Origin: Fermentimonas sp.
GTDB lineage: Bacteria > Bacteroidota > Bacteroidia > Bacteroidales > Dysgonomonadaceae
Reading direction: 5' to 3'
Length of the DNA stretch: 64,000 nt
Assembly (NCBI GenBank): GCA_015478775.1
Contig: JADMKP010000007.1
Coordinates: 372,001-436,000, forward strand
Part shown: positions 62,246 through 64,000 of the stretch, piece after piece
How positions within the stretch are numbered: position 1 is the stretch's first letter
Layout of the letters: each line of letters starts with the position of its first letter
Notes under the pieces: generated by a model
The model's input: the letters and a program-made list of their open reading frames with translations, nothing else
Told to the model about the DNA's origin: nothing
Database searches by the model: none
Made by a program: the position numbers and the translations under genes

Positions 62246-63320
62246 CACTCATAAAAAATCAAATTATCGATTAGCCCTAATTATTTTTATTTTATTACTA
62301 GGAATAATTATATTTAGTGAAATAAGATACTACCTTGGGGGATTTTTAGCTGCTATAGCCATGTATTCTCTTTTAAAAGAGCAAATGATACACTTAACAG
62401 AGAAGCTTAAATGGAGTAGAGGATTAAGTGCCTCCATTATAGTTCTTGCTTCAATAATATTCATACTCATTCCTTTAACAGGAATAGGATTTCTGGTTGC
62501 AGATACAATATCAGGGATAAACTTAGATCATGCAGAAATTACAAAAACAATAGATGATTTTGTAGTGTTAATTGAAAACAAGTTTAAAATAGAGGTTTTT
62601 ACACCTCAAAATTTATCATTTTTACCACAAGCCGGAAGCACTATTATGCAATCTGTTGTATCAGGTTTAAGCTCAATGTTAATAAATAGTGTAATAGCAA
62701 TATTCGTTTTGTACTTTATGCTATATAGCTACGGCCATTTTGAAAATGTAATTCTTGAAATTCTCCCATTTAATGAAAATAACAAAGTTATACTCCTCCA
62801 AGAAACAAAGTTAATAATTCTTTCAAACACTGTAGGAATACCAGTAGTGGCATTTACACAAGGATTATTGGCGTATATAGGCTATCTATCAATGGGGGTG
62901 AGTACGCCGCTTGTATTTGCAGTTCTTGTTGCATTTACCACAGTTATTCCCGTTGTAGGAACAACACTAGTGTGGGTACCCATAGGAATTTCGGCATTAC
63001 TAAGTGGAGATTTAGTTAGAGGTATTATCTTATTAACTTATGGACTTTTTATTATTGGAGGTTCTGATGCAATAATACGATTTATGCTTCAAAAAAGATT
63101 GGCAAACATACATCCACTAATTACATTTTTTGGAGTATTGATAGGACTTGCAATTTTTGGTTTTTGGGGCATTATCTTCGGTCCTCTTCTGCTTTCAATG
63201 TTTATATTGTTATTAAACATGTACCGTCATGATTACATTAAAGGCTCGGCTGCGGAACCTAATGTAATAACTACCCAAAATACTCAAACTAATGTTTTGA
63301 TGCGGATGAAAAAGAAATAA
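62232..63320 (+). CDS. AI-2E/PerM-family membrane permease
   Basis: 362 residues with about eight membrane helices: a pair at 15-50, one at about 68-90, then a soluble loop (about 95-140, KTIDDFVVLIENKFKIEVF) and further helices from 150. The C-terminal part has PVVGTTLVWVPIGISALLSG (about 237-256) and LIGLAIFGFWGIIFGPLLLS (about 303-322), family signatures. Members export autoinducer-2 or act as Na+/H+ antiporters; the substrate here is unknown. Its ATG lies 14 bases inside the prfB end, suggesting coupled translation. Confidence 0.9.
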   Translation: MEEINTHKKSNYRLALIIFILLLGIIIFSEIRYYLGGFLAAIAMYSLLKEQMIHLTEKLKWSRGLSASIIVLASIIFILIPLTGIGFLVADTISGINLDHAEITKTIDDFVVLIENKFKIEVFTPQNLSFLPQAGSTIMQSVVSGLSSMLINSVIAIFVLYFMLYSYGHFENVILEILPFNENNKVILLQETKLIILSNTVGIPVVAFTQGLLAYIGYLSMGVSTPLVFAVLVAFTTVIPVVGTTLVWVPIGISALLSGDLVRGIILLTYGLFIIGGSDAIIRFMLQKRLANIHPLITFFGVLIGLAIFGFWGIIFGPLLLSMFILLLNMYRHDYIKGSAAEPNVITTQNTQTNVLMRMKKK

Positions 63321-63332
63321 GCCTCCAATTAA

Positions 63333-64000
63333 TTAAATTTCTTTAATGGGATTAATAGATAGTCCAAAAAGGGCAAAATCATATTTAACAGGATCGTCTC
63401 TATCTAACTTCCTTAAGTTATCTGTGAGTTGCACAGCAGTTTTCCAGTCGGTTTGTTTTCTAGTAATTAATCCAAGCTTCCTTGCTGTTCTATCCACATG
63501 AACATCTATAGGGCAAATAAGCTCACTTTTTGGAATTCTCTTCCATAAACCAAAGTCAACACCATTATCATCACTTCTTACCATCCATCTTAAAAACATA
63601 TTTAAACGTTTACATGCCGAATTTCTTGCAGGTGTAGCTATATGCTTACGAGTACGAGCAGGAGCGTTTGGATGATTGAAAAAATTATATTCAAAATTGA
63701 TAAGTGACTCTTCAATTGAGTTGAAATTGCCATTTTGTAAAAATGCATCTTCTAGTGTATCGTATTCATTATACATGCGTCTTAAATAATCTACAAAATA
63801 AAGCAAATCAGTATCATTAAAAGTTCTATGTTTAAATCCTATCATAGCTTTAAGATCTTCATCACTATGATTTTTAATAAATCTATAGGGCTCATTTTCA
63901 AATCTTATTATAAGGTCATGACATTTATTTATAATTGTCTTTCTCTGACCCCAGGCAAGAATTGATGCAAAAAAACCCATAATCTCCCTATCCTGTTTTA
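63333..64000 (-). CDS. TIGR02757 (DUF2400) family protein, N-terminus outside the window
   Basis: The frame stays open past the apparent ATG at 63980 to the window edge (upstream residues read KQDREI before MGFFASILAWGQRKT). Family members carry a matching segment (D-x-EI-x-GFFA) after about 30-40 more residues. So the gene is 5'-truncated here; 222 residues are visible. Further landmarks are ACKRLNMFLRWMVR (about 128-141 from the apparent ATG), DFGLWKRI and LICPIDVHVDRTARKLGLI (about 159-177). It resembles an HhH-type DNA-glycosylase-like fold, but no activity is established. Confidence 0.88.
   Translation of the reverse strand, partial: KQDREIMGFFASILAWGQRKTIINKCHDLIIRFENEPYRFIKNHSDEDLKAMIGFKHRTFNDTDLLYFVDYLRRMYNEYDTLEDAFLQNGNFNSIEESLINFEYNFFNHPNAPARTRKHIATPARNSACKRLNMFLRWMVRSDDNGVDFGLWKRIPKSELICPIDVHVDRTARKLGLITRKQTDWKTAVQLTDNLRKLDRDDPVKYDFALFGLSINPIKEI

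Noticed and set aside
1-64000. tRNA, rRNA, CRISPR or insertion-sequence features
   Set aside because: No cloverleaf-like, rRNA-like, spaced direct-repeat or transposase sequence was noticed in a by-eye reading; a tool-based search could still find a small RNA.

Overview
The window looks like a chromosomal segment of a low-GC Bacteroidota, most likely a Bacteroidales relative (Dysgonomonadaceae/Porphyromonadaceae-like). The reasons are SusC/SusD/SusE/SusF-type outer-membrane glycan systems, a FecR anti-sigma/ECF sigma pair feeding an STN-domain SusC, many lipoproteins with acidic residues after the lipobox Cys, lineage proteins such as DUF3822, DUF4271 and the TIGR02757 family, and promoters of the TTTG-N~19-TAnnTTTG type. 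I saw no tRNA, rRNA, CRISPR array or insertion sequence. The species was not determined.

Region by region. (1) 1-12.5 kb is a starch/maltodextrin locus. On the plus strand it has the end of a SusE-like gene, susF, a GH53 galactanase, a SusA-like GH13 neopullulanase and a large GH13 surface lipoprotein. On the minus strand it has a LacI regulator, an MFS maltose-type transporter and a small GH13 lipoprotein. A flavodoxin gene sits between, next to a 518-bp gap that carries a long imperfect inverted repeat. (2) 12.6-20 kb holds arginine deiminase and housekeeping or conserved genes (rsmI, a PIF1/RecD-like helicase, DUF3822, rsmD). (3) 20-37 kb is the most interesting accessory part. It contains a BtuB-like TonB receptor, a PNGase F-like protein, and an ECF sigma/FecR/SusC/SusD/two SusE-like/GH76/GH92 operon. 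I read the operon as an alpha-mannan or mannoprotein utilisation locus; its GH92 carries Gln where the family usually has the general-acid Glu. (4) 37-48 kb holds recG, glyA, GDP-fucose synthase, rmlB-rmlC-rmlA, trmD and an outer-membrane beta-barrel protein. (5) 48-64 kb holds two tandem membrane metallophosphoesterases, murF, a C1-type peptidase, a viroplasmin-RNase H, the DUF4271-hemD-rnpA-yidD-tatD run, metK, a HAD phosphatase, an NlpC/P60-LysM lipoprotein, prfB with its programmed +1 frameshift, an AI-2E-family permease and a partial TIGR02757 gene.

How the genes work together. In the starch locus, acidic lipoproteins (SusF, the 818-aa GH13) probably bind and cut starch at the cell surface. 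SusA, the 452-aa GH13 and the MFS permease would finish hydrolysis in the periplasm and import the products under LacI control. In the mannan locus, SusC's N-terminal STN domain, FecR and the ECF sigma form a trans-envelope induction loop. The surface GH76 would cut alpha-1,6-mannan, GH92 would trim side chains or phosphomannose, and the adjacent PNGase F-like protein may release N-glycans from mannoproteins.

Non-coding highlights are a SAM-II-like riboswitch with a terminator-like expression platform in the metK leader, an intrinsic-terminator-like hairpin embedded in the start of the DUF3822 gene, long perfect hairpins between genes of the mannan operon, and the prfB frameshift site.
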